A stretch of 64,000 nucleotides of DNA from JACQAP01 sp035548375 (lineage in GTDB: Bacteria > Pseudomonadota > Gammaproteobacteria > Burkholderiales > JACQAP01): the NCBI GenBank assembly GCA_035548375.1, contig DASZTG010000078.1, forward strand, positions 1 to 64,000. Direction: 5' to 3'. Below, in pieces: positions 53,913 through 61,105 of the stretch (the stretch's first letter is position 1; every line of letters starts with the position of its first letter). The translations under genes and the position numbers were made by a program. The notes under the pieces were generated by a model, which made no database searches, was not told the origin of the DNA, and was given only the letters and a program-made list of their open reading frames with translations.

Positions 53913-54665
53913 ATGCCGGGCAGCAAGCTGATCCTCATCCCGAGCGACCTGGGCGCGGACGACTCCGTCGACTGGATCGGCCCGCACCTTAGGCAAAGCG
54001 TCGCTCCCCTGCGCAGGTTCGTCGTCGAGCACGCCAGGGAGGCGAGGCAATTCCTGAAGAAGCTCGGCCTGCCGCTGCAGGAACTCCAGTTCGAGATCCT
54101 CGACGAGCATTCAAAACCGCAGGACCTCGATCGCATCGCCGCCTGGCTCACCGCGGATGCCGATGTCGGCCTGCTCTCGGAGGCGGGGTGTCCCGCCATT
54201 GCCGATCCCGGTGCCGCGCTGGTCCGGCGCGCCCATCAGCTCGGCGTCCAGGTCGTGCCGCTCGTCGGCCCCTCTTCCATCGTCATGGCATTGATGGCCT
54301 CCGGCCTGAACGGACAGCGCTTCGCCTTCAACGGCTACCTGCCGCAGGCGGCGGCCGATCGCGATGCGCGCATCCGGGCATTCGAAGAACGGTCGCGCCA
54401 GTTCGACCAAACCGAGATCTTCATCGAGGCGCCTTATCGCAACGACGCGTTGTTCGCGGCGCTGCTGGCGAAGTGCCGGCCGGATTCGGTATTGTCGATT
54501 GCGTCCGGCCTGGCTGGGAGCGACGAGGAAATCGCATCCAGGACCATCGGCCAGTGGCGGCGCGTTGCGCCACCGGCATTGCACAAGCGGCCGACCGTCT
54601 TCCTGCTGCTTGCCGCCGGCGCCGGATCAGCGAATCGGCGAGGTCGCGCCCCCGGCGCGAAGTAG
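53913..54665 (+). CDS. RsmI-like SAM-dependent methyltransferase
   Basis: The 250-residue protein is of the tetrapyrrole-methylase fold: LILIPSDLGADDSVDWIGPH replaces the usual RsmI start, then DVGLLSEAGCPAIADPGAALV, VVPLVGPSSIVMALMASGLNG and FAFNGYLPQAAADR. It is a paralogue of the 16S rRNA C1402 ribose methyltransferase RsmI and lacks its N-terminal PxGNLxD motif, so the target probably differs. The last 39 bases overlap the convergent sppA gene. Confidence 0.85.
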   Translation: MPGSKLILIPSDLGADDSVDWIGPHLRQSVAPLRRFVVEHAREARQFLKKLGLPLQELQFEILDEHSKPQDLDRIAAWLTADADVGLLSEAGCPAIADPGAALVRRAHQLGVQVVPLVGPSSIVMALMASGLNGQRFAFNGYLPQAAADRDARIRAFEERSRQFDQTEIFIEAPYRNDALFAALLAKCRPDSVLSIASGLAGSDEEIASRTIGQWRRVAPPALHKRPTVFLLLAAGAGSANRRGRAPGAK

Positions 54666-55583
54666 CGCTTCGCCCATGGCCGCGCCGAAGCGCTTGGCAA
54701 AGCGCTCGGCGATGTTTTCCCTGGGCGTGAAATCCACGATTTTCTCGGCCTTGATGACATCCCTGGCGACGGATTCGACGCTGCCGAGCGCATCGGCAAG
54801 GCCGAGCTCGACGCTGCGCTGGCCGGTCCACATCAACCCCGAGTAGGTGTCGGGCCCCTCCTTCAATCGCTTGCCGCGGCCCTTGCGCACGACATCGATG
54901 AACTGCTGGTGGATCTCGCCCAGCATTTTCTGCGCGTAGTCGCGCTGCGCCGGATTCATCGGCGAGAATGGATCGAGGAATCCCTTGTTCTCCCCGGCCG
55001 TCAGCAATCGGCGTTCGACGCCGAGTTTCTCCATCGTGCCGGTGAAGCCGAAGCCGTCCATCAGCACGCCGATCGACCCGACGATGCTCGCGCGGTCGAC
55101 GTAGATCTGGTCCGCAGCCACGGCAACGTAATAGCCGCCGGATGCGCAGATGTCCTCGACCACCACATACAGCGGAATCTGCGGATATTTCTGGCGCAGC
55201 CGGTGGATCTCCGTGTTGATCGTTCCCGCCTGCACGGGACTGCCGCCCGGACTGTTGATGCGCAGGATGACGCCCTTCGTGCCCTTGCTCTCGAACGCAT
55301 CCTGCAAGCCCTGGCTTACGACGTCCGCATTCGCGTGCGTGTTCGCGGCGATGACGCCGGTGAGTTCCACCAGCGCCGTATGGTCGCCTGGAAGCGGCTC
55401 CTTGCCGCCGATCCAGCCGGCCGCGATGAACAGCAACGCGAACAGGTAAATGAACGTCAGCGACTTGAAGAAAATGCCCCAGTTGCGCGACTTGCGCTGC
55501 TCGTCCAGCGCCGAGCGGGCGAGCTTCTCGATGGCCTGGCGCTCCCAGTTTTCCTTGTCGCCGCCGGATTGCATTTCAGACAT
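54627..55583 (-). CDS. sppA: S49 signal peptide peptidase (SppA/SohB)
   Basis: The 318-residue protein has an N-terminal membrane helix (SLTFIYLFALLFIAAGWIGG) and the serine protease core. Visible are VILRINSPGGSPVQAGTIN, the nucleophile Ser in DICASGGYYVAVAAD, ASIVGSIGVLM and the general-base Lys in LLTAGENKGFLDPF. It cleaves remnant signal peptides in the inner membrane. It is the half-length type that forms oligomers. Its start overlaps the Rieske gene by eight bases. Confidence 0.93.
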   Translation of the reverse strand: MSEMQSGGDKENWERQAIEKLARSALDEQRKSRNWGIFFKSLTFIYLFALLFIAAGWIGGKEPLPGDHTALVELTGVIAANTHANADVVSQGLQDAFESKGTKGVILRINSPGGSPVQAGTINTEIHRLRQKYPQIPLYVVVEDICASGGYYVAVAADQIYVDRASIVGSIGVLMDGFGFTGTMEKLGVERRLLTAGENKGFLDPFSPMNPAQRDYAQKMLGEIHQQFIDVVRKGRGKRLKEGPDTYSGLMWTGQRSVELGLADALGSVESVARDVIKAEKIVDFTPRENIAERFAKRFGAAMGEALLRAGGATSPIR

Positions 55584-55941
55584 GAAGTTTTTCCTCGTCG
55601 CTCAGCAGGTAGACGCCGCCGTCCCGTTCCTCGACCGCGAGCTTGTGCAGCCGCAGGCCCTTGCAGGGGCCGATTGCGCAGTAGCCCGATTCCGGGACAT
55701 AGGCGGCTCCATGCGTGCCACAGACCAAGTATAAACCGGCGAAGTCGAAGAACTTGCCCTCTTCCGCATCGAGCTCCACGTGCACATGCGCGCACCGGTT
55801 CAGGTATGCGTGCACCTTGCCGCGATAGCGCACGACGAATGCCGCCTGCGGACCTTTTGGCGAAACCACGCTGAAGCGCACGCCGGATCCGCGTTCGGCG
55901 AGATCCACCGAAGCGCAGATCAGCCGCTTTGCTTCAGCCAT
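55576..55941 (-). CDS. Rieske-type [2Fe-2S] protein
   Basis: I choose ATG 55941 (121 residues), which overlaps the end of the gph gene by 22 bases. The cluster ligands are complete: Cys-x-His in RCAHVHVELD and Cys-x2-His in LVCGTHGAAYVPESGYC, with CxH and CxxH spaced as in ferredoxin-type Rieske domains. No membrane anchor is seen, so it is a soluble electron carrier with unknown partner. It is common next to gph, rluC and sppA in betaproteobacteria. Confidence 0.9.
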   Translation of the reverse strand: MAEAKRLICASVDLAERGSGVRFSVVSPKGPQAAFVVRYRGKVHAYLNRCAHVHVELDAEEGKFFDFAGLYLVCGTHGAAYVPESGYCAIGPCKGLRLHKLAVEERDGGVYLLSDEEKLHV

Positions 55942-56579
55942 AGCAACAAATCGCCGAAGCTCGGCACGCACGCCAGCGGCTTCATTGCTTCGAGGTGCTC
56001 GCCGGGATGCGCGCCGTGCGTGATGCCGATCGCGGCCACCCCCGCGTTCTGCGCCATCTGCAGGTCGTGCGTCGTGTCGCCGATCATGAGCGTGCGATCC
56101 GGCGTCGTGCCCAGCATTTCCATGACCACCTGCAGCATTTCCGGATGCGGTTTCGGGAAACCCTCGTCTGCGCACCGCGAAGCATGGAAGTGGTCCGAGA
56201 GGCCGGTGAATTCCAGCGAGCGATCCAGGCCGCGCCGGCTTTTCCCCGTTGCAATGGCCAGCAGGTAGCCGTCCTCCTTCAGCGCCGGAATGCCTTCGGC
56301 CACATGCTCGAACAGCTCGATCTTGTGATCGCCCGCAAGAAAATGGACGCGATACCGCTCGGAGACTTCCGAGTAGCGGACGCGCTCCAGTCCGGGACGC
56401 AGGTAGTTCATGGCGTCCTCCAGGCCAAGCCCGATCACATGGCGCGCGGCCTCGTCGGTGGGCACCGGCATGTCGAGATCCCGAAACGCCTGTTGCAGCG
56501 CCTGCGCGATGTGCGCGGCCGAGTCCATCAGCGTGCCGTCCCAGTCGAAGACCAGCAGGTCGAAGCGTCGCGGGCTCAT
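55920..56579 (-). CDS. HAD-superfamily phosphatase, phosphoglycolate phosphatase-like
   Basis: The 219-residue protein has HAD motif I LVFDWDGTLMDS, motif II LLAIATGKSRRGL, the Lys in DEGFPKPHPEML and motif IV TLMIGDTTHDLQMAQ. It belongs to the Gph/PGP branch that hydrolyses phosphoglycolate or similar metabolites; the substrate is not fixed by sequence. Its start overlaps rluC by four bases. Confidence 0.9.
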   Translation of the reverse strand: MSPRRFDLLVFDWDGTLMDSAAHIAQALQQAFRDLDMPVPTDEAARHVIGLGLEDAMNYLRPGLERVRYSEVSERYRVHFLAGDHKIELFEHVAEGIPALKEDGYLLAIATGKSRRGLDRSLEFTGLSDHFHASRCADEGFPKPHPEMLQVVMEMLGTTPDRTLMIGDTTHDLQMAQNAGVAAIGITHGAHPGEHLEAMKPLACVPSFGDLLLWLKQSG

Positions 56580-57526
56580 GCGGAGGGCCTCGCACGCAGC
56601 GAATCGAGGAACTTTCTCAGCTCGGGCGCGAGCGGCGACTCCACGCGCACTTTTTCTTCGCTGCGCGGGTGCGCGAATTGCAGGCTGGCCGCGTGCAGGA
56701 ACATGCGCTTGAGGCCGGTCTTGGCGAGGCGCTTGTTCGCCTCGAAGTCGCCGTATTTGTCGTCACCGGCGATCGGATAACCGACGTGCGCGAGATGCAC
56801 GCGGATCTGGTGCGTGCGCCCGGTCTTGAGCTCCGCGTCGAGCAGGCTGAAGCCGGGATGGTTCTTGATCAGCCGGAATATCGTGTGGGCCTCCTGGCCG
56901 TCGTCGTCGACGACGACGCGCCGCTCGCCGGATTCGGAAACGTATTTGTGCAAGGCCGCCTTGACGTTGCGCTTGCCCTCCTTCCATTCCCCCAGGACCA
57001 GCGCCTGGTAGTGCTTGCGTACCGAGCCGTCGCGCAATTGCGCGTGCAGCCGCGTCAGCGCGCTGCGCTTCTTCGCCAGGACCAGCACGCCTGAGGTGTC
57101 CCGATCCAGGCGGTGCACCAGCTCGAGGAAGGCCAACCCCGGCCGCGCCGCGCGAAGCTGCTCGATGACGCCGCTCGCAATCCCGCTGCCGCCATGCACG
57201 GCAACGCCGCTGGGCTTGTCCACGACCAGCAGGTCGTCGTCTTCCAGCAGGACCGGGCCGGCGAACCGCGGCAGCGGAGCGGCCGACCCGGCCGGCTTCG
57301 CGCTCGTCCGAATCGGCGGCAGCCTGACCTTGTCGCCTTCTTGCAGTCGGTAGGAGGCCTCGACCCGCCGGCTGTTCACGCGCACCTCGCCGCTGCGCAG
57401 GATGCGGTAAATGTGGCTTTTTGGTACGCCGTTCAGGATCTTCTGCAGGAAATTGTCGATGCGCTGGTCCTGCGAGCCGGCGTCCACATCCCGCCAGGTT
57501 GCAGAATCTTTGCTTAAGCTATTCAT
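56576..57526 (-). CDS. rluC: 23S rRNA pseudouridine synthase RluC
   Basis: I choose ATG 57526, 316 residues. An S4 RNA-binding domain (RIDNFLQKILNGVPKSHIYRIL, then RVEASYRLQEGDKVR) precedes the synthase domain with the catalytic Asp in LVHRLDRDTSGVLVLAK and LKTGRTHQIRVHLAHVGYPI. It modifies U955, U2504 and U2580 in E. coli; the same set is expected. Divergent from rne, with a 366-base control region between, as in E. coli. Confidence 0.93.
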   Translation of the reverse strand: MNSLSKDSATWRDVDAGSQDQRIDNFLQKILNGVPKSHIYRILRSGEVRVNSRRVEASYRLQEGDKVRLPPIRTSAKPAGSAAPLPRFAGPVLLEDDDLLVVDKPSGVAVHGGSGIASGVIEQLRAARPGLAFLELVHRLDRDTSGVLVLAKKRSALTRLHAQLRDGSVRKHYQALVLGEWKEGKRNVKAALHKYVSESGERRVVVDDDGQEAHTIFRLIKNHPGFSLLDAELKTGRTHQIRVHLAHVGYPIAGDDKYGDFEANKRLAKTGLKRMFLHAASLQFAHPRSEEKVRVESPLAPELRKFLDSLRARPSA

Positions 57527-57538
57527 TTTCCATATACT
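57510..57538 (+). promoter_or_regulatory. Candidate sigma-70 promoter of rne
   Basis: TTGCTT at 57510-57515 and TATACT at 57533-57538 are separated by 17 bases, the optimum spacing. Transcription would begin near 57545 and leave a leader of about 350 bases before rne, close to the 361 bases of E. coli rne. The promoter overlaps the divergent rluC start codon. Confidence 0.6.
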
Positions 57539-57892
57539 ATTGGGACGAACGGGCAATCAGGCAGATTGCAGTGTGAATTCAGTGGTTGAGCCCTGCGCGG
57601 CGCACCGCCGCTTCCGGCAGCTCCCGCCAATTCACCGCCTTCGAGACGGGTTAAGTTCGCTCACCCGGAAAAGTAGCGATGGTAATTGATGAGTTGCGCG
57701 CTCGCAGCATTCCAGTGGATTCCCCATCCTGCCTTTTGCAGGATGAAATAACGACAAACCCCAGGCCTAAGTAGAGCTATCGTCCTCCATCACCCAATGA
57801 ACCAAACGATGACGGCAAGCCGGTAAGCCAGGCGCCTCTAGAGGCGCCAGGGTTTGTTTTCCCCGTGAAAAACGAGCGCGGGAGAACAAAAA
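57539..57892 (+). promoter_or_regulatory. Structured rne leader region
   Basis: The region between the promoter and rne has no gene. It contains a perfect 8-base-pair hairpin, CATCCTGC with GCAGGATG and a five-base loop (57725-57745). It also has an 18-base perfect palindrome beginning GGCGCCTCT (57831-57848) about 45 bases before the start codon. In E. coli the rne leader folds into hairpins that RNase E itself recognises to control its own mRNA. The same feedback is likely here, although the E. coli elements cannot be matched base by base. Confidence 0.55.
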
Positions 57893-60568
57893 ATGAAGCG
57901 CATGTTGTTTAACGCGACGCACACCGAAGAACTACGCGTCGCGATCGTCGATGGCCAGAAGCTCATCGACCTCGATATCGAAACCGCAGGAAAAGAACAA
58001 CGCAAGAGCAACATCTACAAGGGCGTCATCACCCGCATCGAGCCCAGCCTCGAGGCCGCCTTCGTCGACTACGGCAATGAGCGGCACGGGTTCCTGCCCT
58101 TCAAGGAAGTCAGCCGCGCGTATTTCCAGAACCCGGACGCCGATCCGGCCCGCGTCAGCATCAAGGAAGCGCTGCGCGAAGGCCAGGAGCTGATCGTCCA
58201 GGTCGACAAGGACGAACGCGGCAACAAGGGCGCCGCCCTCACCACCTTCATCAGCCTGGCAGGCCGCTACATCGTCCTGATGCCGAACAATCCGCGCGGC
58301 GGCGGCGTGTCGCGGCGGGTCGAGGGCGAGGACCGCAACGAACTGCGCGACACCATCGCCCAGCTCGAAGTGCCTGCCGGCATGAGCCTCATTGCGCGCA
58401 CGGCCGGCATCGGCCGCTCGGTCGAAGAGCTCAACTGGGACCTGAACTACCTGATGCAGCTGTGGACCGCCATCGAGACCGCGGCCCGCCAGCAAAGCGG
58501 CGCCTTCCTGATCTACCAGGAAGGCAGCCTGGTCATCCGCGCCATCCGCGACTACTTCCACCAGGAAATCGGCGAAATCCTGATCGACACCGAGGCCATC
58601 TACGAGCAGGCCAGGCAGTTCATGGGCCACGTGATGCCGCAGAACGTGAACCGCGTGAAGCTGTACAAGGACGACGTCCCGCTGTTCTCGCGCTTCCAGA
58701 TCGAGCACCAGATCGAAACCGCGTATTCGCGCCAGGTGCCGCTGCCTTCCGGCGGTGCCGTGGTCATCGACCATACCGAAGCCATGGTGGCCATCGACGT
58801 GAACTCGGCGCGGGCGACGCGCGGCGCCGACATCGAGGAGACCGCGACCCGCACCAACCTCGAAGCCGCCGATGAGATCGCCCGGCAGTTGCGCCTGCGC
58901 GACCTGGGCGGGCTGGTCGTCATCGACTTCATCGACATGGAGGCGGCGCGCAACCAGCGCGACGTCGAAAACCGGCTGCGCGATGCGCTGCGCTACGACC
59001 GCGCGCGCGTGCAAACCGGCAAGATCTCGCGCTTCGGCCTGCTGGAATTGTCACGCCAGCGCCTGCAGACGTCGCTGGGCGAAACCAGCCACATGGCCTG
59101 CCCGCGCTGCGCCGGCACCGGAGCCATCCGGTCGATTGAATCCTCCGCGCTGCACATCCTGCGCATCCTGCAGGAAGAAGCCATGAAGGACGGCACCGCG
59201 GCCGTCCATGCGCAAGTGCCGATCGACGTTGCCACGTATTTGCTCAATGAAAAGCGCAACGAGTTCCACTCGATCGAGACGCGGCTCAAGGTCAACGTGC
59301 TGCTGATCCCGAACGTGAACCTGGAAACGCCGAACTACACGCTGACGCGCATGCGTCACGACGAGCTCAACCAGAACGACATCACGCAGCCCAGCTACAA
59401 GATGGCGGAGGTTCCGCCGGAAGTCGCGGCACCCGCAGCCGCGGCGCAAAAGCAGGAAGTGCAACGCCCGCAGGCGGCCGTGCAGGGCATCACGCCTGCG
59501 CAGCCCGCGCCGGTGGTCGCGCCTAAGGAAGAGCCCAAGCCTTCGTCCATTTTCGAGAAGATCTTCGGCTGGCTCACGCGCAAGCCGGAGCCCGCACCCG
59601 AGCCGGCCAAGACGCGCCCGCGCGATCCGCAGCGCGGACGCGGCCAGGAAGGCCGTGGCCACCGCCATGGCCGCCATGAAGGCCGCGGCGGGGAAAATCG
59701 CGGTGGAGAAAATCGTGGTGGAGAAAATCGCGGCGGCGAATCCCGTGGCGGCGAGGGCAAGCGCGACGAACATCGTCGCGGTCCGCGCCAGGACGCCAAC
59801 AATCGCCGTGACCACGGGCGCAATCGCAACGACGAGCAGCCGCAGGGCGAACGCAAGCCGCAACAGGAAAGGCCGCAGCAGCAGCAGCGGCCACCGCGTC
59901 CCGAGCAAGCTTTGTCGGCGGTCGAGCAGCGCCAACCCGGCGATCGCCCGGAAGGTGCGCGCGAAGAAGGCCGCGGGCGCCGTCGCGGCCGCGGCCGGCG
60001 CGGTGAGCGCGGCGCCGAGCACCAGGACAACCCGAACCAGCAGGCACGCGGCGAGCAAGGGCAACGCGGCAACGGTCACTCGGGCAATGGGCAGAACCGC
60101 CCGCCGCGGGACCGCCAGCGCGAGCATGCAGCCTCCCCTTCTTCCCATGAAGACCATCGCGCCCTGCAGGCCGAGCAGGCATCTGCTGCTGCCCGCGAAG
60201 CAGAGCACCAGGAAGTCGAGCGTGCGGCACCGGTAGTTGCCGAGTATTCCGCGCCACGCGATGTCGAACCGGCGCCGTCCCATCACAGCGAGCCCGAGCG
60301 TGTCGAAGCCACGATGCCAACGCCGGAACCGGCAACTCCGCGTTCCGCCCCGGCACCGGCAACCCCGGCCTGGCGCATGGAACCGGTGAGCCTGCCGTCC
60401 GACATGCAAATGGTCGAGACCCAGTCGAAACCCGCGCAGCCGTACCAGGAAGTCGAAGAGCCGCGTCAGGTCAGGACGCCGCGGCCGCGCCGCCAGCCTT
60501 TGCCCGAGGAACCCATGCAGCAGGTGGAGACCGGCGGACAGTCTGCCGGGAGCGACGGCGCGAGCTGA
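57893..60568 (+). CDS. rne: Ribonuclease E
   Basis: The 891-residue endonuclease is complete. The S1 domain is near residues 39-120 (IYKGVITRIEPSLEAAFVDY, HGFLPFKEVS) and a DNase I-like domain holds the catalytic Asp302 (AIDVNSARATRG) and Asp345 (LVVIDFIDM). The zinc-link cysteines are 403 and 406 (CPRCAGTGAI). These numbers are one less than in E. coli. The C-terminal half is disordered, rich in Pro, Gln and Arg-Gly, and should bind RNA and degradosome partners; it ends near residue 891 and includes a tandem RGGEN repeat. It follows a long leader and ends with a clear terminator. Confidence 0.97.
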   Translation: MKRMLFNATHTEELRVAIVDGQKLIDLDIETAGKEQRKSNIYKGVITRIEPSLEAAFVDYGNERHGFLPFKEVSRAYFQNPDADPARVSIKEALREGQELIVQVDKDERGNKGAALTTFISLAGRYIVLMPNNPRGGGVSRRVEGEDRNELRDTIAQLEVPAGMSLIARTAGIGRSVEELNWDLNYLMQLWTAIETAARQQSGAFLIYQEGSLVIRAIRDYFHQEIGEILIDTEAIYEQARQFMGHVMPQNVNRVKLYKDDVPLFSRFQIEHQIETAYSRQVPLPSGGAVVIDHTEAMVAIDVNSARATRGADIEETATRTNLEAADEIARQLRLRDLGGLVVIDFIDMEAARNQRDVENRLRDALRYDRARVQTGKISRFGLLELSRQRLQTSLGETSHMACPRCAGTGAIRSIESSALHILRILQEEAMKDGTAAVHAQVPIDVATYLLNEKRNEFHSIETRLKVNVLLIPNVNLETPNYTLTRMRHDELNQNDITQPSYKMAEVPPEVAAPAAAAQKQEVQRPQAAVQGITPAQPAPVVAPKEEPKPSSIFEKIFGWLTRKPEPAPEPAKTRPRDPQRGRGQEGRGHRHGRHEGRGGENRGGENRGGENRGGESRGGEGKRDEHRRGPRQDANNRRDHGRNRNDEQPQGERKPQQERPQQQQRPPRPEQALSAVEQRQPGDRPEGAREEGRGRRRGRGRRGERGAEHQDNPNQQARGEQGQRGNGHSGNGQNRPPRDRQREHAASPSSHEDHRALQAEQASAAAREAEHQEVERAAPVVAEYSAPRDVEPAPSHHSEPERVEATMPTPEPATPRSAPAPATPAWRMEPVSLPSDMQMVETQSKPAQPYQEVEEPRQVRTPRPRRQPLPEEPMQQVETGGQSAGSDGAS
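59684..59755 (+). repeat. 15-bp tandem repeat inside rne
   Basis: Nearly five copies of a 15-base unit of the type CGCGGTGGAGAAAAT (units at 59684, 59699, 59714, 59729 and a partial at 59744) encode Arg-Gly-Gly-Glu-Asn/Ser pentapeptides. The repeat keeps the frame, so copy number changes would only lengthen or shorten this RNA-binding-like RGG segment in steps of five residues. Confidence 0.85.
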
Positions 60569-60590
60569 ACGCGATTCGCGATACCGGAAG

Positions 60591-61100
60591 TCAGGAAGAG
60601 CTCGGCGCCACGCCGAGCTCTTTTTTTACCTGGTCAAGCAATCCGTCGCAGGCGTTCTCGATCATGTCCAGCACCCTGACGAATCCGTCCGGGCCGCCGG
60701 CATAGGGATCGGGCACTTCGAGGCCGATCCACTTCGAGGCGTAATCCATCAGCAGGCGTGCCTTGGATTCCAGCCCAGGCGGCGCGATCAGTTTCAGGTC
60801 GGCGAGGTTGTCGCTGTCCATCGCCAGGATATGGTCGAAGCGCGCGAAATCCTCAGGCGTCACCAGCCGCGCGCGCAGTTCGTCTAGCTCGTAGCCCCGC
60901 ACCGCCGCGGCGGCCCGGCTGCGCGGATCCGGCGGCCTGCCGACATGGTAGGAATGCGTGCCTGCGGAATCGACGGTGATGCGATCGCCAAGCCCGGCTT
61001 CGGCGACCCGGCGCAGGAAAATGCCTTCCGCCGTCGGCGAACGACAGATGTTTCCCATGCATACGAACAGCACCGACACTGTGGCTGCTTTGCTCGCCAT
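60591..61100 (-). CDS. Low-molecular-weight protein tyrosine phosphatase
   Basis: From ATG 61100 the 169-residue protein has the active-site loop VLFVCMGNICRSPTAEG, with Cys14 and Arg20 in the C-x5-R motif, and the general acid Asp in EVPDPYAGGPDGF. It dephosphorylates tyrosine-phosphate proteins and could act on the BY-kinase EpsG of this window, although it is far from that operon. The stop lies five bases before... the uvrB end is upstream on the same strand with a five-base gap, so both are one unit. Its last codons overlap the rne terminator. Confidence 0.92.
   Translation of the reverse strand: MASKAATVSVLFVCMGNICRSPTAEGIFLRRVAEAGLGDRITVDSAGTHSYHVGRPPDPRSRAAAAVRGYELDELRARLVTPEDFARFDHILAMDSDNLADLKLIAPPGLESKARLLMDYASKWIGLEVPDPYAGGPDGFVRVLDMIENACDGLLDQVKKELGVAPSSS
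60598..60627 (+). terminator. Intrinsic terminator of rne
   Basis: A perfect 10-base-pair stem, GAGCTCGGCG (60598-60607) with CGCCGAGCTC (60611-60620) and a three-base loop, is followed by seven T residues. It begins 29 bases after the rne stop codon. The same DNA encodes the C-terminal residues of the convergent phosphatase gene. Confidence 0.93.
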
Positions 61101-61105
61101 GGTAT

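Noticed and set aside
53913..54665. Assignment of this gene as RsmI itself
   Set aside because: The N-terminal PxGNLxD motif of RsmI is replaced, so I call it only an RsmI-like paralogue.
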